Assembly: GCA_000499405.2 (NCBI GenBank)
Contig: HG738137.1
Location: 13,447,661 to 13,511,660, forward strand
Direction of reading: 5' to 3'
Length of the DNA stretch: 64,000 nt
Source of the DNA: Onchocerca volvulus
Lineage: Eukaryota; Nematoda; Chromadorea; Rhabditida; Onchocercidae
A program made the translations under genes and the position numbers. Under the pieces are notes generated by a model. The model searched no databases, was not told where the DNA came from, and saw only the letters and a program-made list of their open reading frames with translations. Positions 35,385 to 47,882 of the stretch are shown piece by piece (position 1 is the stretch's first letter; the number at the start of each line of letters is the position of its first letter).

Positions 35385-37795
35385 CTAAATTATCTACTGT
35401 TTTACGTAAATCAATATGTTTTCAAACTGATGAAAACTTTTAAATGTTGTATTCTATTGTTGATCCCTATTTATGTACTATTCATCAACCGCACTGAATT
35501 TTTTCTTAATAAAAATTAAACTGCAATATATGCTAATAAAAAATATGCAAATAATCATAGGAAATGAACTATTGATAAGGCTTATAATATGTATGCATGC
35601 AATTTATGTAACAAAAAAGAAAAAGAAACAATCAATGCATTGAGATAGTGATAAAAGTAACACTATCAAATTATAATTTACTTTGAACAAGTTATCTTAT
35701 CTTATTTGAATGATCAAGCAAATAAGGCATTTTGTTCGGAGTGAACTGTAAGTTAAAAGTAACAATTATTAACAAAATTGAGTTATTAATTTTGCTCAAT
35801 GTCAGAAATATTTGCTGTATGCTTAATAAATGATTAAATTTGCAGGCAATTCTGTCTAAATTTTAATGAAATAAAAGCGATAAAAGAAGGTCAATCATAT
35901 TCTTTTAAACTTGCTAATTGTTATAAATCAAAATTTGCTACTATTTTAGATTGATAAAGAATTAAAAATATAAGTTTGATCTAATAAAGTGCTAGAAATG
36001 AATACTTCAAATTCATTCAAACAATCAAATATCAATGATCAAGGCAATCGTTTTTGTTCGATTTCTTCATTGTCTTCTTGAAAAATTTCAAATATTTCAA
36101 AAAAAAAAAAAAAAAAAAGGATTAGAAAAGGGGAAAAGTCTTCTCTCAAACTTTGAAATTATCGATTAAGCTAAAAGTAGACAATAAGCATGCTTTAAGC
36201 TTTTTTTTAGACTCTTTCTCTATCCTTTTTTTCTTACCTTTTTTATTAGTTTGAATATTATTTTAAAATGAACTTTAGTTATGAATATTTCATCAAATAA
36301 ATCAATCGAACAAATCAGCCAATCAAATGAACAAATAAATCTAAAAAATAAGTGGAAAGATTTTTTTACTGGAAAAGTTTAATAAACAGATGAAAGATGG
36401 AATTTTCCAGATGAAAATAAAAAAGGGGAGGTGTGATTATCGGTGGAGATGTAAAAATATTGACAAGAATTGGCTACTGCTACTGCTGCTATATAACCCT
36501 TGGCTTCTAAATGTGAAAGCTTTTGAAGGCGTGTAAAAGACTTGATGCAAGTTGTGTGCATGCATCAAAATGCATGCTTACATGCAAACACACACACATA
36601 CACACATATATACACATAACTCTTCCAATACTCTTCTTCTTCATTTCAATCGAGCCAAGTTTAAACCCTAATTCTTTGCTCGAAGCATTCAGTTTATAGG
36701 CCAAGATTTGTTCCTTTTTCATCCAATCTCCGTTTGCAAGGATATGCATGATTGAATTGAGACAGACTTAGTTTAGTCATTCTCTCTAGCCTAGCTTTCT
36801 CTTTTTTTTTCTTCCAACCTTAAAAAGCCTTGAAGCCGAATAAATATATGATAGCCAGATACCAACTCTTGAAAATGAAGTATATATATTTTGGCCTTTA
36901 GTCTCCCAACTGATTTCTGTCACTTATCCCTTCCTAATATTTGCTTCTTTTCCCTTTTTATTTTTCGTTCATCATTTTGTTTCAGGTTGATTTGATATGC
37001 AGATAAGCCGATTTCTGATTGCTTGATACTATTTGAATATAGCGTATTGGATATTTTATCAATTTATGCTGCAAAATGACAATTTAAAATGCCTCAGATT
37101 AACGCAAAGGATTGTTTCAATATTTGTTATGACAATCAATACCAATTTTCATCAACCAAATCATAAATTTAAAATAAAAATTTAGCAAGTTTTTGAAAAA
37201 AAAATAGCATAAAAAAATTCCTAATATTAAATCTAGTCAGTTTATGTTTTCTTTTTTTTTTAATGCCAAAAAAAGTATTAAAAAAAAATTATTTGGTTAA
37301 AACAAATTGAAAACTTGCAATTTTCTCGTTGAATTATAATTAATTAGCCCAAATCTGATAATGCATAAATAGGAAATGAATTAACTGGAATATTTTTAAT
37401 CGTTAGCATCGAGAGTTTCATTATTAATTCTTATAGTAATGATTTTTTTTTGGAATGAATGATACTGACATTATTGGATATGCTTGTATAAGAAATGAAA
37501 TTTTTCAAGTTTAATTTTTCAGGAAATTAATCTTTTTGTAGTGGGCACTAAAAAATGATAAATCAATCAATGCAAAATTCACAAGGAATGCTATCACGTA
37601 GCATTTACATTATCCTCAAAATATATCTCATAAATACACTCAAATTTAATTTATAGATAAACGCTACTGCTTTTGTCCACTTTTTTTCTTAGCATTATTC
37701 ATATTTTTATTCAAATGTTCCATCTTTTTGTCCATTTGGATACGAGTAAAATAATGTGATGATAACGGAGAAACAACAAAATTACTTTTGTATGG

Positions 37796-37945
37796 AATGC
37801 AAGTAGTCAGTAATGTTAATCATGCAAAATACAAGCATATCAGTAATGATAATTATGCAAAATGTAAGTATGCCATTAATTGTGGCTGTACAAAATGCTG
37901 GAATTTCAGGCAATCGCATAAAATGCAAGTGCATGAGCAAATTCC
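37796..37945. repeat. Tandem repeat with 33-bp period, about 4-5 units
   Basis: CAGTAATGTTAATCATGCAA, CAGTAATGATAATTATGCAA, then weaker CATTAATTGTGGCTGTACAA and CAGGCAATCGCATAAAATGC follow at about 33-bp steps. A further related unit (TAATGCTAATCGTGG...AAGCATATCAGCAGTGAT) is at 37983-38023. Because 33 is a multiple of 3 it holds frames open on both strands, which explains the apparent small open frames there. Confidence 0.7.
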
Positions 37946-38039
37946 TTTTTTTTTTTTTTTTGTTAATTTTGCAGGGTACAAATAATGCTAATCGTGGAGG
38001 ATTCAAGCATATCAGCAGTGATAAACATCCGAAATGATA

Positions 38040-38125
38040 ACTGTGCTAAAAAAAGAAAAAAAGTACCCAGTAGCTGTAATTGTGCTGAAAGAAGAAAAAC
38101 TACCCAGTAGTTGTAATCATACAAA
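38040..38125. repeat. Two-copy repeat, about 42-bp period
   Basis: TGTGCTAAAAAAAGAAAAAA with GTACCCAGTAGCTGTAATT is followed by TGTGCTGAAAGAAGAAAAAC with TACCCAGTAGTTGTAATC. It adjoins the 33-bp repeat array and lies about 200 bp left of the BEL element. Confidence 0.7.
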
Positions 38126-38329
38126 ATCAAGAACATCATTTAAATTTATAAATAAATTTTTATATCTTTAATTTAATTTTTTTTTTAATAAATGATATGA
38201 ACTTGCATAAAGCAAAAATACTTTTGCGCTGTTTGTTAAAAATAAAAAATAACCTATAGTTTTGAAGCATATATTTACAGAAATTATCTTTTTTTGAGAT
38301 GTTGACGTAAAATAATTGTCATTTCAAGG

Positions 38330-38443
38330 TGTCGCAGATCTTCTATGACTGTGACAATAATTATGGGTTCTTGGATCCTGTTCTCGATCTTCTTAACCGT
38401 GAAAATTATTGAGAGTTCTTTCTTGTTGTGTTGTTCTCGAAAT
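38330..38443 (-). repeat. BEL right LTR fragment
   Basis: It matches the last ~110 bp of the left LTR with only a handful of mismatches and a 3-base gap. Gag-like sequence joins it directly, marking a deletion junction near 38443. Confidence 0.8.
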
Positions 38444-38449
38444 CTTCTG

Positions 38450-39552
38450 TCTCTCCATTTGCTGCATTTATTTTGTAACTTCTAGAATATCTGTAACCTT
38501 TATACATTCTTTCAAGAATGTTATTGTATCTTGTATCGTCCATTCAGGTTTCCTTAACTTCTCTTTTATCAAGTTGCCTAAGAGATAATCCGGCAATTTT
38601 TCAGTTATGGTAATCCATAGCTAATTTGTTTCTGAGTTCTCTCCTAATTCTTTCAATTGAGAAAGGATGTTCAATAGTCCCCTTAACAGTTCGACACATT
38701 TCTGTTTGATCTGTCCAAGTTCTGTAACATAGTATATAATTCCATGATTCTTCTTTGTTTGTCGCCATATCGCTCCTTCAAATTCTTTATAGATAGTGCA
38801 TAATTTTCTTCACTGATTGCTAAATCGCTTATATGTTCTAATGCCTCTCCTTTCAAATATCCGAGCAGGTGCGCAAATTTTTTAGTAGCTGTCATGTCTT
38901 CTCTTTTATCAATGGCCTCTTCGAATTGCGTTATAAACAGACCCCAAAATTTTGGATTTCCATCGAATTCTACAGTCTTTATTTCTGGAGATTTACTTGT
39001 CGTGACCAATTTCTCAATTAATTCAGTTAAGGACCTTCCTTCGTTTTCTCTCCCACTTGGTTTCGCATTTGATCCTTCATTTCTTGATTCTTCTTCATTC
39101 AATAGATGGATCCGGTCTATTTCTTCAATTAGAAGGTCTCGAACATAATACATTTTGTGACAGCTGCTAAACAAGCATTCTTCTGTATTCAAGTATGATT
39201 CATATAAATCGAATTCATAATCCTCATCCTTGTTTTCAACAGAATGTAACGCTTCTTTTCATTCTTTTTCTAACTCATTTGCTCTGGAAATGAGTCCTTC
39301 AATTATTTTCAGATGTCCATTCATGAGCATTCTTTTCTTTTCCAATGATATCGACTTCGACTTGCTCTCCTCATTTGATTCTTCTTGTGTTTCTTCTGTG
39401 CAGATATTTTCTGCTTTTTCCAATACAAGCTTAACTTCTGATGCAAACTTGTTTAAATTCATTTTAATAAGGTAGGATATTGACTTGCTATTCCTCTTTC
39501 TCATACTTCTAGAATGGACACTTCCACTTTCTGTCATCTCTCTTTTAACCAA
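38450..39552 (-). pseudogene. BEL/Pao gag polyprotein remnant (DUF1759)
   Basis: The N-terminal part (39552-39259) is Lys/Glu/Ser-rich and ends at an in-frame stop. The frame resumes and carries the gag core from 39192 to 38683: VEFDGNPKFWGLFITQFEEA, then KKFAHLLGYLKGEALEHISD and LKERYGDKQRR, which are characteristic of BEL/Pao DUF1759. After another stop, gag-like LPDYLLGNLIKEKLRKPEW and related sequence continue in another frame to the deletion point. Stops and a frameshift mark it as non-functional. Confidence 0.78.
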
Positions 39553-39708
39553 ATAAGTTACTCACTTGCCTTTTCTTTTCTCTTGATCACCTCACTTCCA
39601 AGTTCTGTTTTGAGTTGATCAGAATAAGACTTTACTTCTTCGTCGTTCGTTCCTTTCTTAAGATATCCTTAGGTCGTTTGCTTTGAATTTGGTTGGCTGG
39701 ACCAAAAT

Positions 39709-40187
39709 TGTCACAGATCTTCTATGACCGTGACAATATTTGTGGATTCTTGGATCCTGTTCTCGATCTTCTTAACCGTGAAAATTACTGAGAGTTCTTC
39801 TTTCTTGTTGTCTTGTTCTCGAAACCTCAAAATTGTGTAATTAAGCCTTTATTATAAAATATGATAACACGACAATACACTACAAATACAATATCAATAA
39901 AACCAATTGATCTCGTGGTAGAACATCCTTCGACAATGATCCTATAGTCAGGACCCTCTTCTTATTTATAGAGGAAGGATCCCGCTAGAATTTGATCACA
40001 ATAAAGCGCCATTTTAGCGCCTGAGAGCGCGTCCTTTTTTTGGCGCGTAACCTAGACTACAACAAAAGAACAAAGTACAAAGCCATTTGACCTATAAACA
40101 ACGAAACATTCACATCCGATAAAATTAACAATCATTTGAAAATCAGAAATCACTTATTTTCTTATACTCCTCGCGATTTCAGCGACA
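39709..40187 (-). repeat. BEL left LTR, 479 bp
   Basis: It begins TGTCGCTGAAATCGCG and ends GATCTGTGACA on the minus strand, with TGT...ACA termini. It is less AT-rich than its surroundings in places (a GGCGC-containing stretch near 40020-40050). About 110 bp of its end matches the fragment at 38330-38443 at high identity. A TGGTCCAGCC sequence four bases inside may be the primer-binding site. Confidence 0.8.
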
Positions 40188-42394
40188 CAATGAATTAACG
40201 AAAAAAAAAATCGGTTCGAATTTTCATATAGTTTCATGCTATGAATTTTACAAATGGATCTGATTTAAACAGTGACAAAACTAATTGTAAGTAAATATTA
40301 TCGAGCAGGAAAGACAAATGAAAATATATATATATATATATATTGATTCATATATGTTTCGTGACGCATAAATTCTACTCGAAAAGTTTAGCTCTTCTGG
40401 AATTACCTGCTGTTGATGCATCATATAGTTAATTCATATCATCGATTTAAAAAATCAACGATATCTATGTTATATTAGAAAATTATATGGTCTAAAGTAA
40501 TCTCAGTTCAAATTATACACTACGGTCTATCTCATTTTATTAGATGAAAGAGACCGGACCGGATACTATTAATTTCTACTTTTCCCATCATTTTTAAGAA
40601 ATATTTAAAAAATGATTCAGGTACGGTTAAATTGATTCTCTGGATCGACTAGTCATCATAATCAATTGAAACAATTTACGACTATCTAATTCAATGACTA
40701 ATTTATCAAACAGAACAATAAATCCGATAAGATAGAATTATTTACCGAAGAAAACAATAAATTCTACCTCTTATAAGTCTAATAATCGAGATCCTCTTCC
40801 CAATATATCAGCCGATCAATCTTCTCCTTCTTTATGTATTACAATAAATTATCCTTTCGCATGCAAGAAAATTAGCAGATGGAATGAATTTATCTTTCAT
40901 TCCAATAAAATTACACAATCTTAATGGAAAAATCTTACTGGATTGTGAAAGATTCGAAATGTTGCTTGAGAACGCAAGAAATTAATATTATGTATCAGTT
41001 AAGTCTTATCATTTATTACTATGGTAATTCAGTGCGATCAGATTCAGTGTACATTGTTATTACGATTAATCTGCATATATTAGCAGTAAATGTTACAAAA
41101 ATCTCCGCGAAAGATTCTGAATTGCGTTTTTTTCTTCAGGAGTATTTCTGCCTGCAACTTAATTCAAAACTTGAACTCGAAATCGGTTTAGAAACTTAAT
41201 TCAAGAAACTTAATTTTTTCGAATTGGAATTTAGCCATTCTTAGAGTTACTTATTTACACAATATTAAAATATTTTTGTTGATAATAATTCTACATTTTT
41301 ATGCTATATCAAGTATTTTGAGCAAAATTGTATTCGATCCACATAAAGAGCAATGTCATATTTCATGAAGCTATATCATCGATTTTCTCTCTCTGTCGCT
41401 GGTCTTTCATATGAAATCCATTTGAATAGGCGATAAGAAAAGTCTAAGGCTGGGTTATTTACCTTTTATTTGTTGCCTTTTCCTGTAACTTTTCCTTAAG
41501 TAAATAGTAAACCGAAAGACTTCGTATTGTTGAACTGCTTTTACAGAAGCGAGCGATAAAAATGATATATTTTCATTTTCGTTGTTTAGGATTTTGATTT
41601 AACAAAACTGTGAAAACATCAATTTTTATAAGTAAAGAGGGCATTCAAATTCTTTCATTTTTTTTGTCAATCGAAAAACTTTTACTTCATTGCTTAATTT
41701 ATTCCATTAAAAATTGACTATTACAGTTGAATCTTTTGATCCGTACCATTTTTTTTTTTTTTTTCCATTGCCTTCACTTTTTGTATTTACTAATCTTTTT
41801 GTGCGCATTTTAGTTTATGATGACACTTGATTTTGTTTTACTTTATAATTTCAAATCTTTTTTTGTTGACAGCTATTTATAAAGTGAAAATAAAATGTAT
41901 TTTTATAAGTTATATAATAATTAAGATCAAGTTTCATTTGTATTTGAAATAAGTTCAGGATTTCCTACCCCTTATCATCATTATAAGGATGAAAAGACAC
42001 ATAACAATTCGAACTGAATAATTGTTCAATTCATAATTTCCGAATTAAATCATATAAGTTTCATTTGCAATCTCTTTAAGAGATATCAGAAGATGGAGTT
42101 AAAGTTGCCAGAAAATTGCCATTTTGTTCGGAATAAAAGCATTAATTTTGCTTATGTTTTCAGTCAACAATTATGATTTTTCTTCTGTTTTTTCTTCAGT
42201 TAGTCAAATAAAAAATACTGCTTGCAATCATCCACTTTTTTTAAAATTACATTGCAAGTCCCTTCTTAATAACAATAAGTTGTGGTCGCATCAGCAAATC
42301 AGGAATTCTTTGAATTACATTCAAAAATGTAGCAAAGAAAATAAACAAGTCTTTTGCAAAATTATTGTTTTTTTAATTGTTTTGATTTCAATAC
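40188..42394. other. Intergenic DNA between the BEL element and the serpin gene
   Basis: It contains an (AT)n microsatellite at 40323-40343 and AT-rich sequence. A plus-strand open stretch at 42155-42402 has four cysteines and a hydrophobic end, but no convincing start, splice sites or homology, so I do not call it a gene. Confidence 0.5.
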
Positions 42395-42400
42395 TTTATT
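42395..42400 (-). terminator. Candidate poly(A) signal of the serpin gene
   Basis: AATAAA on the minus strand lies about 140 nt after the serpin stop. Confidence 0.4.
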
Positions 42401-42538
42401 AAGGAAAGATATTTTATCTGTGTATATATTAATAGATCGGAGATGATGTTGAAAGCCAGTTTTTTTGATTACTTATCAATTATAAAACTCAATATGCATA
42501 AGCTTAGGTAGGATACATAAGCCAAAATGTTTAGAGTT

Positions 42539-44911
42539 CTAAAAAGAACAAAAAGAGCCACATTGGCCAGCATATAAAATAGTTTGATGACCAATATCGC
42601 TCTTTTCATTCTCTTCTTGCTTTTCTTTTTGTAAATTCTTAACAACAAAGAACAGAAATGGCTGATCAGCATTAAACCTTTGAAAATATTTGATTGAGAT
42701 GTCAAAGTAATCAAATTCGGTCTGGGCTGTAGTTCCTGTCCCTTCTTTATCAACCTGAAAAATTTTAGTAATAAAAACAAAGGAAAAAAATCTAGTCAAA
42801 ACTTACATTTTTGGTTCTTAAAATTGTTAAATTTTTAATTTAAAAAAATGATATCGTATAAAAACCTCAAATGAAGCATCATGTATAACATTGCTAATGG
42901 AAACTGATTCATCACTAAGCTCTCTGAGGTTAGAATTTTCGCTGATAAAATTCATGATGCCAATTCTTCTCAGAGCATGTTCCAAATTCAATTCTTCTTT
43001 TAGTTTGAACTTTGGCAATTTTACCTAAAATTAGAACAAATTTGATTTTTTCATATCGATTTCGTCTTATCGAGTTCTTCTACCAAAAGTTATCAAATTT
43101 TTCGCTCAAAATTTGAAATGGTGCTTAGGTTCAAATCAATGACATGGATAAAAATTAATTTGGTAAAAAGGAGAAAAGAATTCCGTACCATTATTTGAAA
43201 TAATTTGATATGAATTTAGTCCTTTTTCTGCGAATGCTTTTTAACTACTGGCTTTATTTGTTTATTTGGTAACTGATGGGTAGGAAAACAAAAATAGACA
43301 GTAAAAATTTCGCTTATCATAATTCATCGCTCCCCAGATTTTCTTCAAATATGATTTTCATTTAATTTGCTTAAAAAAGAAATTTCATCATTTACCTCCA
43401 CTTCAGTTGGATAAGCTTTTCTAATGTAGTTGAATAGATCTTCTCCTTTCATCTTTTCTCGGATGTTCATTAAATCAAAGCGCATTTTTGGCAATATAAT
43501 TACCATTTCTAATTCATCACCAATATAAGGAAGTTTGACAAGTTGCAAAGAAAGAGTTTCATAATATGGTAATTTAGCTCTTAATTGCATCATCATTACC
43601 TGAAAAAATAGAAATGAAGAAACGATAGAAGAATAGTAGACATATTCAATCATCTTGCAAGTATTTCTAACTAGAAATGAAGCAGAAGTGAATAATCAAA
43701 CACTTCTATTTATAACATTCTAAAAAATATTTACCTCTTTCGTTTCACGTCGAGAAATATCGAATTTTGATTTGGCTCCCCAGGTAAACTGTTCTTTCCA
43801 AGTACCTTTAAAGTAAATACCATTGAGTACTAACACTTTGGTTTCTAAATCAACATTGGTTGTTGTCATCATTTCCGTAATTTTCTTGTCAGTATTAGAC
43901 GAAACCAAACTATTAAGTTCCTAAAAAATTCTGTAAATTTTAACGGTAAGAAATTTCTGTATTTTTACAATAAAAATGAATAAATCTAAGAAACAACAAC
44001 TAATACTATTCCATTCTTTTTTTCTGATTCTACTTTTCTCCTTTTTCTTGTCTCACTTTTGTTTTTCCATCACTGATCATACCTTAGCAAGGTCATTTCT
44101 TTGTTCATAATTGAAATTTTGTAATATTTCGCCGTAATAAGATTGAAGTATATAAGGAAAGCTTGGTTTTATCGAAAATCCTTCTCTAACGTAAAAACGA
44201 TTTGCTATATTCAATATATGTTTGTTATTTTTTATACCAACAACATCTGCCAGTAATTTAGCAAAATATTGCTGAATTTCTATTTCCCCTGCATCTGAAA
44301 GATTGGATTCAATTAATTTGGAAACGATCACTCTATCATTTTTGGAATTTATTAATTATGGAATGGCATCCTGGCAACAAACAAAATATTACAGACAATT
44401 TGTATGATAAGTTAAGTTTTTCAATCTTTTCGAAATAACAGAACTCTTGAATTTAAACATTTTTTTTAAATCTGAAATTACTTCCTCCAAGAATTTTCTG
44501 CAATCGTTGCTTCGTTTCGCCATTCGCTGCGAGATAAATTGTAAAAAGTGCAGTTGATATCGAAGTAGGAGATAAAATCACTGATCGACCGCTTCGCGCT
44601 GTTTCTTGTATCAAACGAACAGCAAAATCAAACTGCGCATAATCAACAGTCAGAGAACTGCAAAAGTTTATTAAAAAGGAAAATTTGAAGTATTGACAAC
44701 TGCAAAGAAATAAAGTGTCATTGTTAATGAAATGAAAACTTAATAACGGAACGATTCTCAGAGTAATCAGAAAACTATGGCTATTTGATCACTCTAAAAA
44801 TTTTAGTCTTTCAAAAATTTTGGATTTCACTACTAACGTTCGGCCAAATATCAAAACAAATTGAGTGCTTGCAAATAGAAGTAATATAGCGGTGATTGTT
44901 TGTTTAACCAT
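42539..44911 (-). CDS. Secreted serpin (serine protease inhibitor family), 7 exons
   Basis: Exons: 44838-44911, 44482-44657, 44083-44294, 43735-43920, 43396-43599, 42866-43024, 42539-42754; all phases agree, 1227 nt, 408 aa, a normal serpin length. Residues 1-20 form a signal peptide (TITAILLLFASTQFVLIF). Family motifs in order: SVILSPTSISTALFTIYLAA with GETKQRL; ANRFYVREGF; VLVLNGIYFKGTWKEQFTW; VKLPYIGDELEMVIILPK; VKLPKFKLKEELNLEHALRR; and FNADQPFLFFVV before the last strand. The hinge is VDKEGTGTTAQTE, close to inhibitory serpins (G then T, small residues), although alanines are few. Counting from the hinge places P1-P1' at Ile-Ser in a loop rich in acidic and aromatic residues. A Lys/Glu-rich insertion (KEKQEENEKSD) separates FLFFVVKN from ILYAGQCGSF. 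The start follows TTTCAG with no upstream donor, so trans-splicing is likely. It sits next to another secreted-protein gene. Confidence 0.92.
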
Positions 44912-46032
44912 TCTGAAATATAAATAAGGTAATTAAAATTATTGGAAGTATCATCCGAACACGAAGACTTTAATCTTCGTAGATATTATGTGGAATTAGC
45001 TCATCTCCAAATATAATAAGAATTAGCGTTTTTAAAGTTTATGTTCACTGGCACATGGAAATTATTTAAAATAACGTTTCGTTTTTCGTTACTATAACGA
45101 TCGCAAGTTCTACAATGATTTTTTAACTTTATTTATTTAGCTAGTCTTGAAGATATCCTTATTGTTGAAGAATACTTATACCAGCCATTTATGGTCGACA
45201 GTTGATGATCTTTTTTGAATTTTATCAATTAGAAGAAAGCTCAACTTTATAACACATCTTCTTTTATATCTTGACATAGCTATGCTTTCTCGATCTTTAC
45301 TCTTCAAAATTCTTTGTGTTAAAAAGATCATAGTTGCAAAATGTTAACAGATTTTGTTGCTTTAACAATAACCGTACAATATTTTCCATTTTTATTACCG
45401 ATTATCAGCAAAGTTCTTCTTTGCTTTTTCAAATCTCAAATACAATTATTTTCTCGAAAACTTTTCAAACATTTCTTAATGACTTTTTTTTTTATTTCCT
45501 CATTTTTATACTTTTATGAAGGCAATAAAAAAGTTTTGGATGAATTTTAAAATGCCCAACATGAGCTTCATATTTAAAAGTGCGTATTGTTTGATTAATA
45601 AATATGATAAAATAATCCAAGCATTTGCGTAACACAAATTTTTAATATTTCTCAGACAGTTAAATCACTTATCCATATCTGGACACAAAAGCCTTTGTTC
45701 TTTCATCTTCCAATCTGCTAATAGAAATCATCGTGTGGAATGTTGTGTTGAGATGCATGTTAAATGTCAGAAATGTTGCAAGGATTGAAGCTTGTTATGG
45801 GCATTGTCCACTTCATATTCTTTTTCTTGATAACAACCTTTGTATGATTAATGTTTTGTAAGCTTGCGCCCACTATCCATATTAAAAAGAAACTTTTTGA
45901 GCCAACTAGTTTACCTAATGAATAAGCTCTTTGGAAGAAGCTATTTTGAATAAATGGAACAAAAAACTAAAATTTGGAAATGAAGAATGAATTATTAAAG
46001 TTGAATAAATTAATGTTAAATTAACATTATTT
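44912..46032. other. Serpin 5' flank
   Basis: No gene is seen. The splice acceptor of the serpin first exon is at 44914-44913. A promoter must lie here, but no TATA or other named element is clear. Confidence 0.5.
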
Positions 46033-46700
46033 GAAACCATTTTTTTTCATTTCAAAAGTCGCAATTAACAGGCATCAGTGCTGCTATAAATAAAAAAATA
46101 AAAAATAAAATTTCTCTGCAAAAAAAAGTTAATTAACCAAAAATGAAATTTCTTTTTTTTTTGAAGCATTGCTACACTTTAAAAGCTAATCTGCAATACT
46201 GATTAGAATTACAAAAATGATCATTTCAAATTAATATCAGTTAAAACTGGCAAAATTACATTATTGATATATCGAAAATTTTGCTTTGAATTTTTGCTTA
46301 ATTTAACCAATAAAAAGAGTGGAAAGATAAAAAAATCGATATTTACTTTTTTAAAAAAATAATTGAATTTATGAATTTAGAATATGAAATATGTTGTTTA
46401 AATTGGTAGAAAAAAAAATTGAAGTATATTATTTAAATTATAATATCAAAAGTTGAAGTGTTTGCTTAACATTTCATACAAAAATTCAAGGATTATATTT
46501 AAAAATAGATTTATTTGTACCAACTTTATTTCTACTTGTTGCACGATCGCCACATCGAGTGCATGCTCGTAATTGGCAGTAAAAACATTCTAATACCATC
46601 TACAAATTAAATTCTTTGACAAATTTGACAAATGACCTTTTTTCGTCAATTGATTTGCTTTTCGATAACTTCTAATTCTTGATCTGCTTACCTGCAAAAA
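46033..46700 (-). pseudogene. Duplicated fragment of unc-10 (zinc-finger exon 2 plus intron)
   Basis: The segment aligns along its length with 29520-30110. The non-coding part matches in order (TAACAAGCATCAGCTGCTG / TAACAGGCATCAGTGCTGC; GATTAGAATTACAAAAAT; AACCAACAAAAAGAGTGG). The exon part (46525-46691) matches too (TTGGCAGTAAAAACATT; TTGATTTGCTTTTCGATA; TTCTAATTCTTGATCTGCTT). Relative to unc-10 it has a stop in place of the Arg after QIN, a deletion removing about ten codons before the first CQIC, and frameshifts that destroy the CFYC-CARC part. Orientation is the same as unc-10. Because intron sequence is included, it arose by DNA duplication, not by retroposition. Confidence 0.88.
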
Positions 46701-47882
46701 ATAATAAATATGAATTTTATCATAATCCTCATGACAATATAACCACTGGAACTAGTAAAATGTAATAATCGAAACCAACAAAGACCAAGGCTAAGCAAAG
46801 TAAATAACATAATTTCTTTGATTGAAAACTGATTATTTTGCAATTGAAAATCTAAATCCATGCCAATTTTTTGTTTTGCTTCAACTATTTGTATTTGCTG
46901 CTTTTTTGTATGTACTATTACACTGCTTAATTTCTGCTTGTTTTATAATTTTTAATAGTTTTTTATTGACAGTATTTATGAAATAAAGCAAAAAAAAGAA
47001 AAAGAAAGAGAAGAAATGCGATGTTATCCAGCAAATAACAATTAACATGTCTGGTAGGATAATATTTGAATCATTTCGAATCTTGAAATAATTTCGGAAG
47101 ATAATAAGATAATATCGGCATGAAAACTTCACATAAATAATGTTGAATTGATTTATGAAAGTGAACAGAAAATTGGCTAATGGTTATTGAAATTAGTCGT
47201 TCCTTTGGAAAAAGTGATGCAATTTTACTTCAATTTTTAATAATTAACCTCAAGTAATTTCAATTAAAATTGAACAAACCGAATAATCAGAACCAAAAAA
47301 AAAAAAAAAAACTGATAAGTGTAATTAACTTTGTGCACTGATTACAAAATTCGTCATTCCATATGTGTTCTCTCATTGAAGCGTGATAAATAATATTGAT
47401 TGTAATGTAGAATTATACCTCTTAAAATAGTCGTGTTAAATTACATAATTGGATCCGTTTTATTCCAGCAATTGAAAGAGACGATATTATTTCAGGCTTT
47501 TCTTTTGAAACTTAACTTTTTCTAGTTTGATTAGTACTTTAAGAAATTACTTAAAAGATGAGTGAAATATACTATCACCGATTGCAATTCCTTTAATTTA
47601 ATTTAAAGCAGACAAAGTCAACTGATAACTGCTCTCATTTAAGTGGATTGTGGCTTTGCGATGTAAATTCGAAGGAGTTATTCCTCCTGCAAGGTTCAGT
47701 TTCCCAAAATTTTGTCATCAATAACATTATCCATCCGAAATGTCCTATTCACCCACTCTTTTTCAACCAAACTTGGCTTGTAATCCAAGAAAAAATTGTG
47801 GTATTTTGAAGGCCAAACGAACATTAATAATTGAATATCGAAGGATTAAAGCCTCAATTTATACTAATTTCAATGATTAACA
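46701..47882. other. Intergenic DNA between two gene fragments
   Basis: Nothing recognisable. It may include flanks copied with either fragment. Confidence 0.5.

Larger units (their letters stand above)
34863..38329. other. Intergenic or 5' flanking DNA left of the BEL element
   Basis: Apart from the 92-bp tandem repeat and the 33-bp repeats near 37.8 kb, I see no exon or RNA gene. A CA-rich run (CACACACACATACACACATA) is at 36587-36613. The block could contain distal unc-10 promoter sequence. Confidence 0.5.
38330..40187 (-). mobile_element. Internally deleted BEL/Pao LTR retrotransposon
   Basis: Reading on the minus strand: a full left LTR (40187 to 39709), a short leader, a gag region with one in-frame stop, and then only the terminal part of the right LTR (38443 to 38330). 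All of pol (protease, reverse transcriptase, RNase H, integrase) and any env are missing, as is most of the right LTR. Flanking pentamers CAATG (40188-40192) and CAAGG (38325-38329) could be a decayed 5-bp target duplication. The family call rests on the gag DUF1759 region. The element cannot move on its own. Confidence 0.8.

Noticed and set aside
37788..38037. Overlapping open frames on both strands
   Set aside because: They arise from the 33-bp tandem repeat, whose period is a multiple of three.
42124..42402. Plus-strand open frame with four cysteines and hydrophobic ends
   Set aside because: It needs a non-ATG start for its full length, has no supporting exon, and runs through the serpin 3' UTR in antisense.
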